Positions 16,944-28,079 of a stretch of 64,000 nt of DNA are shown here, in pieces. The stretch's first letter is position 1; each line of letters begins with the position of its first letter. Made by a program: the position numbers and the translations under genes. The notes beneath the pieces are model-generated. The model was given only the letters and a program-made list of their open reading frames with translations, was not told where the DNA came from and did no database searches. The DNA is from Mycobacterium sp. BK086 (GTDB lineage Bacteria; Actinomycetota; Actinomycetes; Mycobacteriales; Mycobacteriaceae): assembly GCA_004362315.1 (NCBI GenBank), contig SNWL01000004.1, positions 682,001 to 746,000 of the forward strand, given 5' to 3'.

Positions 16944-16993
16944 ACGACCATGGTGCACCCGACCGGCGGGCAGGAGCGAGGCGGGACAATAAG

Positions 16994-17005
16994 TAAGCTT
17001 CCGGC
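16994..17005 (+). promoter_or_regulatory. -10 element of gtrA (leaderless)
   Basis: TAAGCT at 16994-16999 is followed by 6 nt and the GTG start of gtrA, matching the leaderless arrangement seen at several genes in this window. Confidence 0.45.
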
Positions 17006-17416
17006 GTGCCCGAATCAGTCCCGTCGACACCCCTGAGCCTCAAGACCCAGGTGCTGCGGTTCCTCGTCACCGGCGGGCTGTCGGCATGCGTCGATTTCGG
17101 CCTCTACGTCCTGTTCCTCAAGCTCGGGCTGCAGGTCAACGTCGCCAAGACACTCAGCTTCATCGCAGGCACCACCACCGCGTACCTGATCAACCGGCGG
17201 TGGACGTTCCAGGCGCCGCCCAGCACGGCCCGGTTCGTCGCCGTGGTCGCGCTCTACGCCCTGACCTACGCCGTCCAGGTCGGTATCAATTACCTCTTCT
17301 ACCTCAAGTTCGCCGGCCAACCGTGGCAGGTCCCGGTGGCCTTCGTCATCGCGCAGGGCACCGCCACCGTCATCAACTTCGTGGTCCAGCGAGCAGTGAT
17401 ATTCCGGTTGAAGTAA
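17006..17416 (+). CDS. gtrA: GtrA-family membrane protein (Rv3789 equivalent)
   Basis: 136-residue protein with four transmembrane helices, the GtrA fold: [41 protein letters not shown] (family signature NRRWTF), then two further helices ending [12 protein letters not shown]. The M. tuberculosis counterpart lies next to dprE1 and has been proposed to flip decaprenylphosphoryl-arabinose or to recruit AftA. The GTG start fits the TAAGCT box 6 nt upstream. It is 27 bp before dprE1 and likely cotranscribed with it. Confidence 0.88.
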   Translation: MPESVPSTPLSLKTQVLRFLVTGGLSACVDFGLYVLFLKLGLQVNVAKTLSFIAGTTTAYLINRRWTFQAPPSTARFVAVVALYALTYAVQVGINYLFYLKFAGQPWQVPVAFVIAQGTATVINFVVQRAVIFRLK

Positions 17417-17443
17417 CCCTGCCGGGTAACCTTTGGCACTGAC

Positions 17444-18844
17444 ATGGCTACCGAACTCCCCCTGACCCAGCGTTCCCTGACCGGGTTCGGCAGGACCGCG
17501 CCGAGCGTGGCGCAGGTGTTGTCGACCCCCGATGTGGAGGTGATCGCCGCTGCCGTTCGGCAGGTGGCCGACGCCGACGCGAACAGCCCGTCATACCTGC
17601 GCCGGGGCATCCTGGCCCGGGGGCTGGGGCGTTCCTATGGAGACCAGGCCGGCAACGGCGGCGGCATCGTCGTCGACATGACGCGGCTGGGCCGCATCCA
17701 CTCCATCTCCGCCGAAACCGCGGTGGCCGACGTGGACGCCGGGGTGAGCCTGGACCAGCTGATGAAGGCCGCTCTTCCGTTCGGCCTGTGGGTCCCCGTT
17801 CTGCCCGGCACCCGGCAGGTGACCGTCGGCGGGGCCATCGGCTCCGACATCCACGGCAAGAACCACCACAGTGCAGGCAGCTTCGGCAACCACGTGCTGT
17901 CGCTGGACCTGCTGATGGCCGACGGCGAAGTCCGCACCCTGACGCCGGACGGTCCCGAAAGCGAACTGTTCTGGGCCACCGTCGGTGGAAACGGGTTGAC
18001 CGGCATCGTGATCCGGGCCCGCATCGCGATGACCCGCACGGAGACCGCGTATTTCATCGCCGACGGCATCGCCACCGCCGATCTGGACGAGACCGTCGCG
18101 GTGCACCAGGACGGCAGCGAGGACAACTACACCTACTCCAGCGCGTGGTTCGACCTGATCAACCCGCCGCCGAAACTCGGCCGCGCCGCGGTCAGCCGTG
18201 GCAGTCTGGCCAAGCTCGACCAACTGCCGGCCAAGCTCGCGAAGAACCCGTTGCAGTTCAGCGCGCCCAAGCTGCCTGCGGTACCGAATCTGTTCCCCGT
18301 CAGCGTGATGAACAAGCTCTCGCTCAACCTCGTCGGCGAGGCGTTCTACCGGATGAGCGGTAACTATCAGAACAAGATCGTCAATCTGACGCAGTTCTAC
18401 CACATGCTCGACATCACGACCGGATGGCAATATGCCTATGGCCCAAACGGTTTCGCGCAGCACCAGTTCCTCGTACCGCCGAATGCCCTCGACGAGTTCA
18501 AGGACATCATCCGGTGGATCCAGACGCAGGGCCACTATTCAGCGCTGAACGTCTTCAAGCTGTTCGGCCCGGGAAACCGTGCGCCGCTGAGCTTCCCGAT
18601 GGCCGGCTGGAATGTCGCCATGGACTTCCCCAACAATGCCGGGGTCAACGAGTTCCTCAACGAACTCGACGAGCGCGTCATGAAGTTCGGCGGCCGCGTG
18701 TACACCGCCAAGGACTCTCGGGTGAGTGCCGAGAATTTCCACCGGATGTATCCGCGAGTCGATGAATGGATTGCGGTGCGCCGCAAGGCCGATCCCAATG
18801 GCGTGTTTGCCTCCGATATGGCCCGCCGGCTCGAACTGCTGTAG
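17444..18844 (+). CDS. dprE1: Decaprenylphosphoryl-beta-D-ribose 2'-oxidase DprE1
   Basis: FAD enzyme that oxidises decaprenylphosphoryl-ribose at C2', the first half of epimerisation to the arabinose donor. 466 residues: FAD domain with [15 protein letters not shown] (about 64-78) and [20 protein letters not shown] (about 124-143), and the C-terminal substrate domain ending [11 protein letters not shown]. At the position of M. tuberculosis Cys387 (motif GWN-x-C-x-DFP) the sequence is GWNVAMDFP: Ala392 (codon 18617-18619). Ala or Ser here is known in mycobacteria naturally resistant to benzothiazinones, which bind that Cys covalently. Paired with dprE2 downstream. Confidence 0.96.
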   Translation: MATELPLTQRSLTGFGRTAPSVAQVLSTPDVEVIAAAVRQVADADANSPSYLRRGILARGLGRSYGDQAGNGGGIVVDMTRLGRIHSISAETAVADVDAGVSLDQLMKAALPFGLWVPVLPGTRQVTVGGAIGSDIHGKNHHSAGSFGNHVLSLDLLMADGEVRTLTPDGPESELFWATVGGNGLTGIVIRARIAMTRTETAYFIADGIATADLDETVAVHQDGSEDNYTYSSAWFDLINPPPKLGRAAVSRGSLAKLDQLPAKLAKNPLQFSAPKLPAVPNLFPVSVMNKLSLNLVGEAFYRMSGNYQNKIVNLTQFYHMLDITTGWQYAYGPNGFAQHQFLVPPNALDEFKDIIRWIQTQGHYSALNVFKLFGPGNRAPLSFPMAGWNVAMDFPNNAGVNEFLNELDERVMKFGGRVYTAKDSRVSAENFHRMYPRVDEWIAVRRKADPNGVFASDMARRLELL

Positions 18845-18863
18845 AAAGGCATCCCCCGACAAC

Positions 18864-19643
18864 ATGATCGACGCCACTGGCAATCCCCAGACCATCCTGC
18901 TGCTTGGCGGGACCTCCGAGATCGGCCTGGCCATCGTCGAGCGCTATCTGCGCAACGCCAAGGCCCGCGTGATCCTGGCCGACCTGCCGAACGCACCCAA
19001 GCGTGACGCCGCCATCGCCCAGCTACAGGCCGCAGGCGCCAAGGAGGTCGAGTACCTCGACTTCGACGCCCTCGACACCGCAAGCCACCCCGGCGTCATC
19101 GAATCCGCCTGGGCCAAAGGTGATGTCGACGTGGCCATTGTCGCGTTCGGCATTCTCGGCGACGCCGAGGAGCTGTGGCAGAACCAGGCCAAGGCCGTGT
19201 TGAGCGCCCAGATCAACTACACCGCCGCCGTTTCGGTGGGTGTGCTGATCGGCGAGAAGATGCGCGCCCAGGGCTTCGGCCAGATCATCGCGATGTCGTC
19301 GGTGGCCGGTGAGCGGGTGCGCCGCAACAACTTCGTGTACGGCTCCACCAAGGCCGGCCTGGACGGGTTCTACCTGGGACTCGGAGAAGCCCTGCGCGAG
19401 CACGGAGTTCACGTCCTCGTCATCCGGCCCGGCCAGGTGCGCACCACCACCACCCTGGAGCACTGGAAGGCGACCGGTGCCAAAGAGGCGCCGTTCACCG
19501 TCAACGCCACCGACGTCGCAGAACTGGCTGTCACATCGGCAGCCAAGGGCAAGGACCTCGTGTGGGCGCCCGGCCAGGTACGCGTCCTGATGTCGGTGCT
19601 GCGGCACATCCCGCGCCCCATTTTCCGCAAGCTGCCGATCTAA
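18864..19643 (+). CDS. dprE2: Decaprenylphosphoryl-2-keto-ribose reductase DprE2
   Basis: Short-chain dehydrogenase that reduces the keto intermediate made by DprE1, giving decaprenylphosphoryl-arabinose. 259 residues: cofactor motif [17 protein letters not shown] at the N-terminus, catalytic Ser in [12 protein letters not shown], and Tyr-x-x-x-Lys in [12 protein letters not shown]. The ATG at 18864 is 19 bp after the dprE1 stop, with AAAGG upstream; an open extension upstream overlaps dprE1 and is not used. It precedes aftA by 6 bp. Confidence 0.94.
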   Translation: MIDATGNPQTILLLGGTSEIGLAIVERYLRNAKARVILADLPNAPKRDAAIAQLQAAGAKEVEYLDFDALDTASHPGVIESAWAKGDVDVAIVAFGILGDAEELWQNQAKAVLSAQINYTAAVSVGVLIGEKMRAQGFGQIIAMSSVAGERVRRNNFVYGSTKAGLDGFYLGLGEALREHGVHVLVIRPGQVRTTTTLEHWKATGAKEAPFTVNATDVAELAVTSAAKGKDLVWAPGQVRVLMSVLRHIPRPIFRKLPI

Positions 19644-19649
19644 AAGCCG

Positions 19650-21494
19650 GTGGGCAGGAGCGCACTGGCCACTGCGGGCCAGATGATCGCGGCAGTCGCT
19701 GTGGCCGTGGTGGTTTCGGTCATCTCGCTGATCGCGATATCGCGGGTCCAGTGGCCGGCCTTCCCGTCGTCGAATCAGCTGCACGCACTGACCACCGTCG
19801 GCCAGGTCGGGTGCCTGGTCCTGCTCTTGGGAACCGGATTCGTCTGGCGCAGAGGGCATCAGTGGGCCGCACGCCTGGCGGCCGCGGTGTTCCTGTCGGC
19901 GTTCACGGTGGTCACTCTCGGCATGCCCCTGGGCGCAAGCCGTCTCTACCTCTTCGGCATCTCGGTCGACCAGCAGTTCCGCACCGAATACCTCACCCGC
20001 CTGACCCAGAGCCCGGCGTTGCACGACATGACCTACATCGGTCTGCCGCCGTTCTACCCGGGCGGCTGGTTCTGGCTCGGCGGTCGCGCGGCCGCCCTGA
20101 CCGGAACCCCGGCGTGGGAGATGTTCAAGCCGTGGGCCATCGTTTCCATCGCGATCGCCGTGGTGCTGGCGATGGCGCTGTGGTCGGCGCTGGTGCGCTT
20201 CGAGTACGCCCTGATCGTCACCGTGGCCACCACCGCGGTGACGCTGGCCTACAGCTCGCCGGAGCCCTATGCCGCGGTCATCACCGTCCTCATCCCGCCG
20301 GTGTTCGTACTGGCGTGGTCGGGACTGCGCGGCAAGACCCGGCACGGCGGCTGGGCGGCCGTCGCCGGCGTCGGATTGTTCATCGGCGTCTCGGCCACCT
20401 TCTACACCCTGCTGTTCGGCTACGCCGCGTTCACCGTCGGGGTCATGGGCGTCATCGTGGCGATCTCCCGGCGCAGCCTCGAACCGATCCTCCGGCTGCT
20501 GGTCATCGGCGTCATCTCGGCCGCCATCGGCGCCATCACCTGGCTGCCGTTCCTGCTGCAGGCGGTCCGCCACCCGATGAGCGACACCGGCAGCGCCCAG
20601 CACTACCTGCCCGCCGACGGCGCGGTACTGACCTTCCCGATGCTGCAGTTCTCACTGCTCGGCGCGCTGTGCATGCTCGGCACGCTCTGGCTGGTCTGGC
20701 GCGCGCGAAGCTCCACAAGGGCGGCTGCGCTCGGTATCGGTGTCCTGACTGTGTACGCCTGGTCGGCACTGTCCATGCTGACCACCCTGCTGGGCACCAC
20801 GCTGCTGTCGTTCCGGCTGCAGTCCACCCTGACCGTGCTGCTGTCGGCCGCCGGGGTGTTCGGGTTCATCGAGGTGACGCTGGCCATCGCGGCGCGGGCC
20901 AACCGCAAGGTGATCGGAGTCGGGGCGGCGATCGGGCTCATCGGCGCGATCGGCTTCAGCCAGGACATCCCCGACGTACTGCGCCCCGACCTCACCGTCG
21001 CCTACACCGACACCGACGGCTACGGCCAGCGCGGCGATCGCCGCCCGCCAGGGGCCGAGAAGTACTACGCGGAGGTCGACACCGCGATCCAGAAGGCCAC
21101 CGGCAGGCCCCCCGAGGACACCGTCGTGCTGACCGCCGACTACAGCTTCCTGTCGTACTACCCCTACTACGGATTCCAAGGCCTGACGTCGCACTACGCC
21201 AACCCGCTCGCCGAGTTCGACAAACGGGCCGCGGCCATCGAGTCGTGGGCCGAGCTGAAGAACGCCGACCAGCTGGCCAAGGCGCTCGACTCGCTGCCCT
21301 GGCCGCCGCCGACGGTCTTCCTCATGCGCCGTGGCGCCAATGACACCTACACCCTGCGCCTGGCCCAGGACGTCTATCCCAACCAGCCCAACGTGCGCCG
21401 CTACACCGTCGATTTCGACGGCAAGTTGTTCAGCGGGCCGCACTTCACGGTGAAGACCATCGGGCCGTTCGTCCTGGCCATCCGGAATCCATAG
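19650..21494 (+). CDS. aftA: Arabinofuranosyltransferase AftA
   Basis: GT-C membrane enzyme that transfers the first arabinofuranose onto galactan from decaprenylphosphoryl-arabinose (Rv3792 equivalent), 614 residues. About 11-13 hydrophobic segments in the first 430 residues, a long periplasmic C-terminal domain (from about 445, [19 protein letters not shown] onwards). The first extracytoplasmic loop contains [20 protein letters not shown] with acidic residues in the expected catalytic position. Start GTG 19650 follows the dprE2 stop by 6 bp, and the stop is 2 bp before embC, so one operon is likely. Confidence 0.93.
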   Translation: MGRSALATAGQMIAAVAVAVVVSVISLIAISRVQWPAFPSSNQLHALTTVGQVGCLVLLLGTGFVWRRGHQWAARLAAAVFLSAFTVVTLGMPLGASRLYLFGISVDQQFRTEYLTRLTQSPALHDMTYIGLPPFYPGGWFWLGGRAAALTGTPAWEMFKPWAIVSIAIAVVLAMALWSALVRFEYALIVTVATTAVTLAYSSPEPYAAVITVLIPPVFVLAWSGLRGKTRHGGWAAVAGVGLFIGVSATFYTLLFGYAAFTVGVMGVIVAISRRSLEPILRLLVIGVISAAIGAITWLPFLLQAVRHPMSDTGSAQHYLPADGAVLTFPMLQFSLLGALCMLGTLWLVWRARSSTRAAALGIGVLTVYAWSALSMLTTLLGTTLLSFRLQSTLTVLLSAAGVFGFIEVTLAIAARANRKVIGVGAAIGLIGAIGFSQDIPDVLRPDLTVAYTDTDGYGQRGDRRPPGAEKYYAEVDTAIQKATGRPPEDTVVLTADYSFLSYYPYYGFQGLTSHYANPLAEFDKRAAAIESWAELKNADQLAKALDSLPWPPPTVFLMRRGANDTYTLRLAQDVYPNQPNVRRYTVDFDGKLFSGPHFTVKTIGPFVLAIRNP

Positions 21495-21496
21495 CG

Positions 21497-24400
21497 ATGG
21501 GCGACCCGAGCGGCCAATTAGCATCTAGCTCCGTGGAGCAGACGCGGGTGGACTATCGCACCGCCCGTCTCGTCGCCGTCGTGGCCGGCCTACTGGGCGC
21601 CGCGCTGGCGATCATGACGCCGTTACTGCCGGTCAAGCAGACGACCGCGCAGCTGAATTGGCCGCAGAACGGCGTGCTCAACAGCGTCACCGCACCGCTG
21701 ATCAGCTATGTGGCCACCGACCTCACCATCGACGTGCCCTGCAGCGCGGCCGCCGGCCTGGTCGGACCCAACAAGACGGTGCTGCTGTCCACGGTGCCCA
21801 AGCAGGCACCCAAGGCCGTCGACCGCGGCCTGCTGATCCAGCGTGCCAATGACGATCTCGTCGTCGTGGTCCGCAACACCCCCGTCGTCGTCGCGCCGCT
21901 GAAACAAGTCCTCAGCCCGGCCTGTCAGAAGCTGACGTTCACTGCCCACGCCGACCGGGTGACCGCGGAGTTCGTCGGCCTCACCCAGGGCGCCGACACC
22001 GACAATCCCGGCGCCCCGCTCAAGGGCGAGCGCAGCGGCTACGACTTCCGGCCCCAGATCGTCGGCGTCTTCACCGACCTGGCCGGGCCGGCACCGCCCG
22101 GCCTGAGCCTGTCGGCGACCATCGACACCCGCTACAGCAGCGCACCGACGGCGCTGAAGATGGCCGCGATGGTGCTCGGCGGCGCGATGACGCTCATCAG
22201 CCTGATCGCCCTGCACCTGATGGATCGCGCCGACGGTGTGCGGCAGCGCCGCTTCCTGCCGGCCCGCTGGTGGTCGCTGAGCGCGCTCGATGGCGTGGTG
22301 TTCGCCGTCCTGGTGTGGTGGCACTTCGTCGGCGCCAACACCTCCGACGACGGCTACATCCTCACGATGGCCCGGGTCTCCGAGCACGCCGGCTACATGG
22401 CCAACTACTACCGCTGGTTCGGCACTCCCGAGGCGCCGTTCGGCTGGTACTACGACCTGCTCGCGATCTGGGCGCACGTCTCCACCACCAGCGTCTGGAT
22501 GCGACTGCCGACGCTGGCGATGGCGCTGGTGTGCTGGTGGCTGATCAGCCGCGAGGTGATCCCCCGGTTGGGCCACGCCGTCAAGACCAGCCGGGCCGCC
22601 ATCTGGACCGCCGCCGGCATGTTCCTGGTGTTCTGGCTGCCGCTGGACAACGGCCTGCGACCCGAACCGATCATCGCGCTGGGCATCTTGCTCACCTGGT
22701 GCTCGGTCGAACGCGGTGTGGCCACCAGCCGTCTGCTGCCCGTCGCGTTCGCCTGCATCGTCGGCGCGCTGACGTTGTTCTCCGGCCCGACCGGTATCGC
22801 CTCGATCGGCGCGCTGCTGGTGGCGATCGGCCCGCTGCGCACGATCCTGCACCGCCGATCCCGGCAGTTCGGCCTGTTGCCGCTACTGGCCCCGATCCTG
22901 GCCGCGTGCACGGTGACGATCATCCTGATCTTCCGCGACCAGACCCTGGTCGGCGAGGTCCAGGCCAACATGCTCAAGTCGGCGGTCGGGCCCAGCCTGG
23001 CCTGGTTCGACGAGCACATCCGCTACGAACGCTTGTTCATGGCCAGCCCCGACGGGTCCATCTCGCGCAGGTTCGCGGTGCTCGCCCTGCTGGTCGCCCT
23101 GATCATGGTCGTGGCGATGATCCTGCGCCGCGGCCATATCCCGGGCACCGCGGCGGGTCCCAGCCGGCGCATCATCGGGATCACGATCATCTCGTTCATC
23201 GCGATGATGTTCACCCCGACCAAGTGGACCCACCACTTCGGCGTGTTCGCCGGACTCGCCGGCTCGCTGGGTGCGCTGGCCGCCGTCGCCGTCACCGCGC
23301 GCGTCTTGAGATCACGACGGAACCGGGCGATCTTCGCTGCGGTCGTCCTGTTCATGACGGGCCTGTCGTTCGCCAGCGTCAACGGCTGGTGGTACGTGTC
23401 CAACTTCGGCGTGCCGTGGTCAAATCAGATGCCGGAGTGGCACTTTGGCTTCACCACGATCCTGCTCGCGCTGACGGTGATCGCGTTGTTGGTGGCCGCG
23501 TGGTTCCACTTCTCCGGCCGCGACAACGGCAGCAGCGGGCGGGCGAGCTGGTGGCGCGGCATCGTGGGGTCGCCGCTGGCCGTCGTGGCATGGCTTCTGG
23601 TGGTCTTCGAGGTGGCGTCACTGACGCTGGGCATGACCGAACAGTGGCCGGCGTGGTCGGTCGGCCGGTCGAACCTGCAGGCGCTCACCGGGAAGACGTG
23701 CGGGCTGGCCGACGACGTGCTGGTCGAGGAAGACCCCAATGCCGGCATCCTCACCCCGATAGCCGGTGTGTCCGTGGGCGACGCGCTCGGTGCCACCACC
23801 GCAGAGGGCTTCACCTCCGGTGGCATCCCGGCCGACGTCTCGGCCGACCCCGTGATGGAGCCGCCCGGGGGCGGCAACTTCGCCGACACCGACGGCGTGG
23901 TCACCAGCAGCGAGGCCGGCACCGAGGGCGGCACCGACGCGGTCGGTGGGGTCAACGGTTCGCGGGCCCGCCTGCCGTACGGGCTCGACGCGGCGCGCAC
24001 CCCGGTGATGGGCAGCTGGCGACCCGGCGTGCAACAGCCCGCGGTGCTGCGTTCGGCGTGGTACCGGCTGCCTGCCGACTGGGCGTCCGCCCCGCTGCTG
24101 GTGGTGGCCGCCGCAGGCCGTTTCGACCCGGACGAAGTTCAGGTGCAGTGGGCGACGGATCAGCAGGCCGCCGACGGAAAGCCCGGTGGCTCAATATTGT
24201 TCGGCGACGTCGGGGCCGCACCCGCATGGCGCAACCTGCGCGCCCCACTCGGCGCGATCCCGCGTGAGGCCACCATGATCCGGCTGGTCGCCGACGATGA
24301 CGACCTGTCGCCTCAGCACTGGATCGCGCTGACGCCCCCACGCATCCCGAAGTTGCGGACCCTGCAGGATGTCGTGGGCTCGCAGGATCCGGTGCTGCTG

Positions 24401-24736
24401 GACTGGCTCGTCGGACTGGCCTTCCCGTGCCAGCGACCCTTCGGCCATCAGTACGGCGTCATCGAACCACCGAAGTGGCGGATCTTGCCGGACCGGTTCG
24501 GCGCGGAGGCGAACTCACCGGTGATGGACAACATCGGCGGCGGCCCGCTCGGTATCAGCGAGCTGCTCTACCGCGCCACCAGCGTGCCGACCTACCTGCG
24601 CGACGACTGGTTCCGCGACTGGGGCGCGCTGCAGCGGCTCAATCCGTTCTACCCCGGCGCGCAGCCGGCCCGACTGGACCTGGGCACCGCCACCCGCAGC
24701 GGGTTGTGGAGCCCGGCGCCCCTGCGGCCGACGTAG
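21497..24736 (+). CDS. embC: Arabinosyltransferase EmbC
   Basis: GT-C arabinosyltransferase extending the arabinan of lipoarabinomannan; ethambutol target family. 1079 residues: N-terminal jelly-roll domain after the first helix ([18 protein letters not shown]), about 15 transmembrane helices, the donor-site loop [20 protein letters not shown], and two C-terminal carbohydrate-binding modules (VDFPC-type Cys in [14 protein letters not shown]). First of three in order embC-embA-embB, identified by position after aftA. ATG 21497 follows aftA by 2 bp; GTG 21533 is an alternative start. Confidence 0.93.
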   Translation: MGDPSGQLASSSVEQTRVDYRTARLVAVVAGLLGAALAIMTPLLPVKQTTAQLNWPQNGVLNSVTAPLISYVATDLTIDVPCSAAAGLVGPNKTVLLSTVPKQAPKAVDRGLLIQRANDDLVVVVRNTPVVVAPLKQVLSPACQKLTFTAHADRVTAEFVGLTQGADTDNPGAPLKGERSGYDFRPQIVGVFTDLAGPAPPGLSLSATIDTRYSSAPTALKMAAMVLGGAMTLISLIALHLMDRADGVRQRRFLPARWWSLSALDGVVFAVLVWWHFVGANTSDDGYILTMARVSEHAGYMANYYRWFGTPEAPFGWYYDLLAIWAHVSTTSVWMRLPTLAMALVCWWLISREVIPRLGHAVKTSRAAIWTAAGMFLVFWLPLDNGLRPEPIIALGILLTWCSVERGVATSRLLPVAFACIVGALTLFSGPTGIASIGALLVAIGPLRTILHRRSRQFGLLPLLAPILAACTVTIILIFRDQTLVGEVQANMLKSAVGPSLAWFDEHIRYERLFMASPDGSISRRFAVLALLVALIMVVAMILRRGHIPGTAAGPSRRIIGITIISFIAMMFTPTKWTHHFGVFAGLAGSLGALAAVAVTARVLRSRRNRAIFAAVVLFMTGLSFASVNGWWYVSNFGVPWSNQMPEWHFGFTTILLALTVIALLVAAWFHFSGRDNGSSGRASWWRGIVGSPLAVVAWLLVVFEVASLTLGMTEQWPAWSVGRSNLQALTGKTCGLADDVLVEEDPNAGILTPIAGVSVGDALGATTAEGFTSGGIPADVSADPVMEPPGGGNFADTDGVVTSSEAGTEGGTDAVGGVNGSRARLPYGLDAARTPVMGSWRPGVQQPAVLRSAWYRLPADWASAPLLVVAAAGRFDPDEVQVQWATDQQAADGKPGGSILFGDVGAAPAWRNLRAPLGAIPREATMIRLVADDDDLSPQHWIALTPPRIPKLRTLQDVVGSQDPVLLDWLVGLAFPCQRPFGHQYGVIEPPKWRILPDRFGAEANSPVMDNIGGGPLGISELLYRATSVPTYLRDDWFRDWGALQRLNPFYPGAQPARLDLGTATRSGLWSPAPLRPT

Positions 24737-24812
24737 CAATCCAGTCTCGAATCACCGGGGACCCCGCAGGCCTTCCGAACCGACACAACTTCGTCGCCTA
24801 CCATCGAGCCTC

Positions 24813-27800
24813 GTGCCAGCCGACAGAGCCGACTCCCCCCGGATCGCCCGGCTCGTCGCCGTCGTCGCAGGAATCCTGGGTGTACTGCTGTGCGGTGTCA
24901 CGCCATTGCTGCCGGTCACGCAGACGACGGCCACCATTGCGTGGCCACAGGCTCCCGGCCCCGACGGCATGGTCAGCGACATCACCGCACCGCTGGTCTC
25001 GGGGGCGCCGCAGTCCCTGGATGTGACGATTCCCTGCCGCGCCATCGCGACGCTGCCCGCCGACGGCGGCCTGGTGTTCTCGACGATTCCGCCGGCCGGT
25101 ATCGACGCCAGCCGCAACGGCCTGTTCGTGCGGGCCAATGCCGCCACCGTCGTCGTCGCGTTCCGCGACACGGTGGCCGCGGTGGCCCCACGCCCGGCCG
25201 TCGCCTCTGGCGCCTGCAGTGATCTGCGCATCTGGGCCGGGCCCGGCGGGGTCGGCGCCGATTTCGTCGGCATCCCCGGCGCCACCGGCACGCTCGCCCC
25301 CGAGAAGAAGCCCGCGATCGACGGGATCTTCACGGATCTGAAGGTGCCTGCCGCCGGCCTGTCGGCCCGTATCGACATCGACACCCGGTTCATCACCAGC
25401 CCGGGCGCGCTCAAGATCGGCGTGATGGCACTCGGCATCGTCTGCGTGCTGGCGTCGGTCATCGCGCTGGGGGTGCTGGACCGGCGGGCAGGCCGGCGGG
25501 TGCCCGGTGCGTGGCGGCGTTTCCTCCGAGCCGGGGTGGCCACCTGGCTGGCCGACATCGGGGTGATCGGCGGACTGCTGCTCTGGCATGTGATCGGCGC
25601 CATCTCCTCCGACGACGGCTACAACCTCACCATCGCGCGGGTGTCGCAATCGGCCGGCTACAGCGCCAACTACTTTCGCTTCTTCGGAGCCACCGAGGCG
25701 CCGTTCGATTGGTACCAGTCGGTGCTCGCCCACCTCGCCGCGATCAGCACCGCCGGGGTGTGGATGCGCCTGCCCGCCACCGCAGCGGGCATCGGCACCT
25801 GGCTGATCCTGAGCCGCTGTGTGCTGCCGCGACTGGGCAGGCGGCTGTCCCTCAACCGCGTCACGGTGTGGACCGCAGGCGCGGTGTTCCTCGCCGCCTG
25901 GTTGCCGTTCAACAACGGGCTGCGACCCGAGCCGCTGATCGCGTTCGGCGCACTCGCGACGTGGATCCTCGTCGAGAACGCCATCGCGACGCGGCGGCTG
26001 GTTCCGGCGGCGATCGCGATCGTCGTCGCGGTGTTCAGCGTGACGCTCGCACCGCAGGGGCTGATCGCAATCGCCCCGTTGCTGGTCGGTTCCCGCGCCA
26101 TCGCCCGCGTGATCAAGGCCCGCCGCGCGAGCGACGGGATGTTGGCGCCGCTGGCCGCGCTGGCCGCCTCGCTGTCGGTCGTCTTCGTCGTGATCTTCCG
26201 CGACCAGACGCTGGCCGCGGTCGCCGAATCCGCCCGCATCAAATACGTCGTCGGCCCGACGATCGCCTGGTACCAGGACTTCCTGCGGTACTACTTCCTC
26301 ACTGTCGAAGACAATGTGGAGAGCTCGCTGACCCGTCGCTTCGCCGTCCTGCTGATGATGCTGTGCCTGTTCGGCATGCTGGCCGTCCTGCTGCGCCGCG
26401 GCCACATCCCCGGCGTCGCACGGGGCCCGGTGTGGCGCCTGATCGGCAGCACCGCGATCGGATTGCTGCTGCTGACCTTCACCCCCACCAAGTGGGCCGT
26501 CCAGTTCGGCGCGTTCGCCGGGCTGGCCGGGGCGCTCGGTGCGGTCACCGCCTTCACCTTCGCCCGCGTCGGCCTGCACAGCCGACGCAACCTCGCGCTG
26601 TACATCACCGCACTGCTGTTCGTGCTGGCGTGGGCCACCTCGGGCACCAATGGCTGGTTCTACGTCGGCAGCTACGGGGTGCCGTGGTTCGACCGCCAGC
26701 CGGTCATCGCTCACCAGCCCGTGACGACCATGTTCCTCGGGCTCGCGATCATCACCGGCCTGCTCACCGCATGGTTGCACTTCCGGATGGACTACAGCGG
26801 CCACACCGAGGTGAAGAACACCGGACGCAACCGGGCATTGGCGTCGACCCCGATGCTTGTGGTCGCGCTCATCATGGTGCTGCTCGAAGTCGGTTCGATG
26901 ACAAAGGCTTTCGCGCAGCGCTATCCGGTCTACACCACCGCCGCGGCCAACCTCTCCGCGCTGAAGTCGGGTCTGTCCCCGGACAGTTGCGCCATGGCCG
27001 ACGCCGTCCTGGTCGAGCCGAACACCAATGCCGGTATGTTGCAACCGGTTCCGGGCCAGAAGTGGGGCCAGTACGGACCGCTCGGCGGTGACAACCCGAT
27101 CGGCTTCACCCCCAACGGGATCAGCGACACCCTCGAGCCGGCCGAACCGTTCGTGGCCAACCCCGGCACGGTCAACTCCGACGGCTCGCCCAATAAGCCC
27201 AACGCGGGCATCGCCTTCGCGGCAGGCACCGGCGGTGGCTACGGACCGGTCGGCGTCAACGGCTCACGCGTGTTCCTGCCGTTCGGGCTCGATCCCAAAA
27301 CCACACCGGTGATGGGCAGTTACAACGAAAACACCGTTGCGGCCAAGGCGACTTCGGCGTGGTACCAGCTGCCCCCGCGTAGCCCGGACCGCCCGCTGGT
27401 GACCGTCGCGGCCGCGGGCGCGATCTGGTTCTACGACGAAGAGGGCCAGTTCAACTACGGGCAGTCGCTGAAACTGCAGTGGGGTGTGCAGCGCCCCGAC
27501 GGCAGCTTCCAGGCGCTCAACTCGGTACAGCCCATCGACGTGATCGCCCAAAAGGCATGGCGCAATCTGAGATTCCCGATGGCATGGGCACCGCCGGAGG
27601 CCAACGTCGCGCGCATCGTCGCCGACGACCCGAACCTGAGCACCGACCAGTGGTTCGGCTTCACCCCGCCGCGGGTGCCGGTGCTGGAGACCGCCCAGCA
27701 ATTCCTGGGCTCGAAGACTCCGGTGATGATGGACATCGCCACTGCGGCGAATTTCCCGTGCCAGCGGCCGTTCTCCGAACACCTCGGCGTCGCCGAACTC

Positions 27801-28079
27801 CCGGAGTACCGGATCCTGCCCAACCTCAAGCAGGTGGTGGTGTCGAGCAACATGTGGTTCTCTGCCCGCGCCGGCGGACCGTTCCTGTTCATTCAGGGCC
27901 TGCTGACCACGTCGACCGTCCCGACTTATCTGCGCGACGACTGGTACCGCGACTGGGGCTCCATCGAGCGTTACATCCGCCTGGTGCCCTCGGCACAGGC
28001 CCCGGACGCCGTGATCGACCAGGGCGCCAAGACCGTATTCGGCTGGAGCCGTAGCGGACCCATCAGGGCACTGCCATGA
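24813..28079 (+). CDS. embA: Arabinosyltransferase EmbA
   Basis: Partner of EmbB in the heterodimer that makes the branched hexa-arabinoside end of arabinogalactan. 1088 residues with the same architecture as EmbC: N-terminal lectin-like domain, about 15 helices, catalytic-region loop [18 protein letters not shown], and C-terminal carbohydrate-binding domain with [17 protein letters not shown] 24813 is the start; the 76-bp gap after embC could hold a minor promoter. Its stop overlaps embB (ATGA). Confidence 0.94.
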   Translation: MPADRADSPRIARLVAVVAGILGVLLCGVTPLLPVTQTTATIAWPQAPGPDGMVSDITAPLVSGAPQSLDVTIPCRAIATLPADGGLVFSTIPPAGIDASRNGLFVRANAATVVVAFRDTVAAVAPRPAVASGACSDLRIWAGPGGVGADFVGIPGATGTLAPEKKPAIDGIFTDLKVPAAGLSARIDIDTRFITSPGALKIGVMALGIVCVLASVIALGVLDRRAGRRVPGAWRRFLRAGVATWLADIGVIGGLLLWHVIGAISSDDGYNLTIARVSQSAGYSANYFRFFGATEAPFDWYQSVLAHLAAISTAGVWMRLPATAAGIGTWLILSRCVLPRLGRRLSLNRVTVWTAGAVFLAAWLPFNNGLRPEPLIAFGALATWILVENAIATRRLVPAAIAIVVAVFSVTLAPQGLIAIAPLLVGSRAIARVIKARRASDGMLAPLAALAASLSVVFVVIFRDQTLAAVAESARIKYVVGPTIAWYQDFLRYYFLTVEDNVESSLTRRFAVLLMMLCLFGMLAVLLRRGHIPGVARGPVWRLIGSTAIGLLLLTFTPTKWAVQFGAFAGLAGALGAVTAFTFARVGLHSRRNLALYITALLFVLAWATSGTNGWFYVGSYGVPWFDRQPVIAHQPVTTMFLGLAIITGLLTAWLHFRMDYSGHTEVKNTGRNRALASTPMLVVALIMVLLEVGSMTKAFAQRYPVYTTAAANLSALKSGLSPDSCAMADAVLVEPNTNAGMLQPVPGQKWGQYGPLGGDNPIGFTPNGISDTLEPAEPFVANPGTVNSDGSPNKPNAGIAFAAGTGGGYGPVGVNGSRVFLPFGLDPKTTPVMGSYNENTVAAKATSAWYQLPPRSPDRPLVTVAAAGAIWFYDEEGQFNYGQSLKLQWGVQRPDGSFQALNSVQPIDVIAQKAWRNLRFPMAWAPPEANVARIVADDPNLSTDQWFGFTPPRVPVLETAQQFLGSKTPVMMDIATAANFPCQRPFSEHLGVAELPEYRILPNLKQVVVSSNMWFSARAGGPFLFIQGLLTTSTVPTYLRDDWYRDWGSIERYIRLVPSAQAPDAVIDQGAKTVFGWSRSGPIRALP

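Noticed and set aside
24798..27044. 748-residue minus-strand frame opposite embA
   Set aside because: Antisense shadow of embA; low-complexity composition without motifs.
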